Assembly (NCBI GenBank): GCA_964551985.1
Contig: CAZKFG010000010.1
Span: 1 to 42,346, forward strand
DNA: 42,346 bases
From: CAZKFG01 sp964551985
GTDB taxonomy: Bacteria > Bacillota > Negativicutes > Acidaminococcales > JAISLQ01
Direction: 5' to 3'
Shown: positions 42,140 to 42,346 of the stretch, one piece after another
How the letters are laid out: every line of letters begins with the position of its first letter
Position numbering within the stretch: the stretch's first letter is position 1
Program-made: the position numbers and the translations under genes
The notes under the pieces: model-generated
What the model was told of the DNA's origin: nothing
Database searches by the model: none
What the model saw: the letters and a program-made list of their open reading frames with translations, nothing else

Positions 42140-42224
42140 AAACAAAAAACAATATACAAAATAGCACCAATTTTTGCAAACTCTAAAAAATCATCTTAAG
42201 GTAGGTACAATGAAAAACAGCAAC

Positions 42225-42255
42225 AAAAAAAAGACTTTCGAAAATCTCGAAAGTC
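42225..42255 (-). terminator. Intrinsic terminator after tRNA-Arg
   Basis: On the minus strand GACTTTCGA, a 5-nt loop and TCGAAAGTC form a 9-bp stem followed by eight Ts, 12 nt after the tRNA 3' end. Confidence 0.92.
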
Positions 42256-42267
42256 CGCTTATTTCAA

Positions 42268-42344
42268 TGGCGACCCCGGCAGGATTCGAACCTGCGACCT
42301 TTTGATTCGTAGTCAAACGCTCTATCCAGCTGAGCTACGGAGTC
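42268..42344 (-). tRNA. tRNA-Arg (anticodon ACG)
   Basis: A complete 77-nt tRNA on the minus strand. Acceptor arms GACTCCG and CGGGGTC pair with one G-T wobble. The D arm is GCTCAGCTGGATAGAGC, the anticodon stem-loop TTTGACTACGAATCAAA has anticodon ACG, the T arm contains GGTTCGAATCC, and the CCA end is encoded. The ACG anticodon reads CGU, and CGC/CGA if A34 is edited to inosine by TadA. A terminator follows. The window ends two bases upstream of the gene. Confidence 0.97.
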
Positions 42345-42346
42345 AT

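Overview
The window is a gene-dense, low-G+C bacterial chromosome segment, AT-rich by eye, with strong AGGAGG-type ribosome binding sites and sigma-70-type promoters. Nearly every gene lies on the minus strand. The order pyrB-pyrC-carA-carB-pyrK-pyrD-pyrF-pyrE behind a PyrR-type attenuator, the NAD-linked PyrK/PyrD pair, FeoAB, a CBS-domain family II pyrophosphatase, a two-subunit iron-sulfur fumarase and a biosynthetic thiolase together point to an anaerobic Bacillota. A secreted protein with a BamE-like C-terminus and a SIMPL protein would suit a diderm Bacillota such as a member of the Negativicutes. That placement is inference, not proof.

Layout. 1-2040: AT-rich repeat and promoter region, an unrecognised 52-residue coiled-coil-like protein, and a B12-binding radical SAM protein. 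2083-4035: thrC and a YbaK-type tRNA deacylase. 4142-5743 (+): nadE, whose glutaminase half looks degenerate. 5767-7653: a zinc-ribbon membrane protein and an unknown 500-residue protein. 7720-10032: the iron(II) importer feoAB with a palindrome in its leader. 10181-19671: the complete eight-gene UMP operon, ending in a terminator and starting at a PyrR-type attenuator. 19825-20376: two small uncharacterised genes. 20396-22301: a lone trpB followed by a SIMPL-domain gene. 22411-24023: a secreted protein, divergent from a DtxR-family regulator. 24042-26807: thiolase, TSUP exporter, nitroreductase. 26841-29545: ferritin, CBS-pyrophosphatase, DNA alkyl repair (ogt). 29586-33007: a two-gene restriction-modification cassette. 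33125-34726: a PAS/HD-GYP signalling protein. 34964-40306: a complete 2-aminoethylphosphonate uptake and degradation operon (phnTVSWX). 40571-42050: fumarase or tartrate dehydratase subunits. 42268-42344: tRNA-Arg(ACG).

How the parts fit. The pyr operon encodes every step from bicarbonate, glutamine and aspartate to UMP. The phn operon imports 2-aminoethylphosphonate and converts it via phosphonoacetaldehyde to acetaldehyde and phosphate, while the pyrophosphatase is another phosphate-releasing enzyme. Iron genes recur: FeoAB for uptake, ferritin for storage, and a DtxR-type regulator whose metal-site Cys matches iron-responsive members.

Most interesting. (1) The restriction cassette: one subunit fuses a PD-(D/E)XK-like nuclease domain to an N6-adenine methylase, beside a two-TRD specificity subunit and no HsdR translocase. 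It is bracketed by two 36-bp hairpin repeats that differ at one position. (2) A NadE whose glutaminase half has lost the catalytic Cys. (3) A PAS/HD-GYP protein with two identically spaced Cys motifs and the remnant of an internal duplication. (4) A 52-residue protein with its own promoter. I saw no CRISPR array, transposase, integrase or rRNA.
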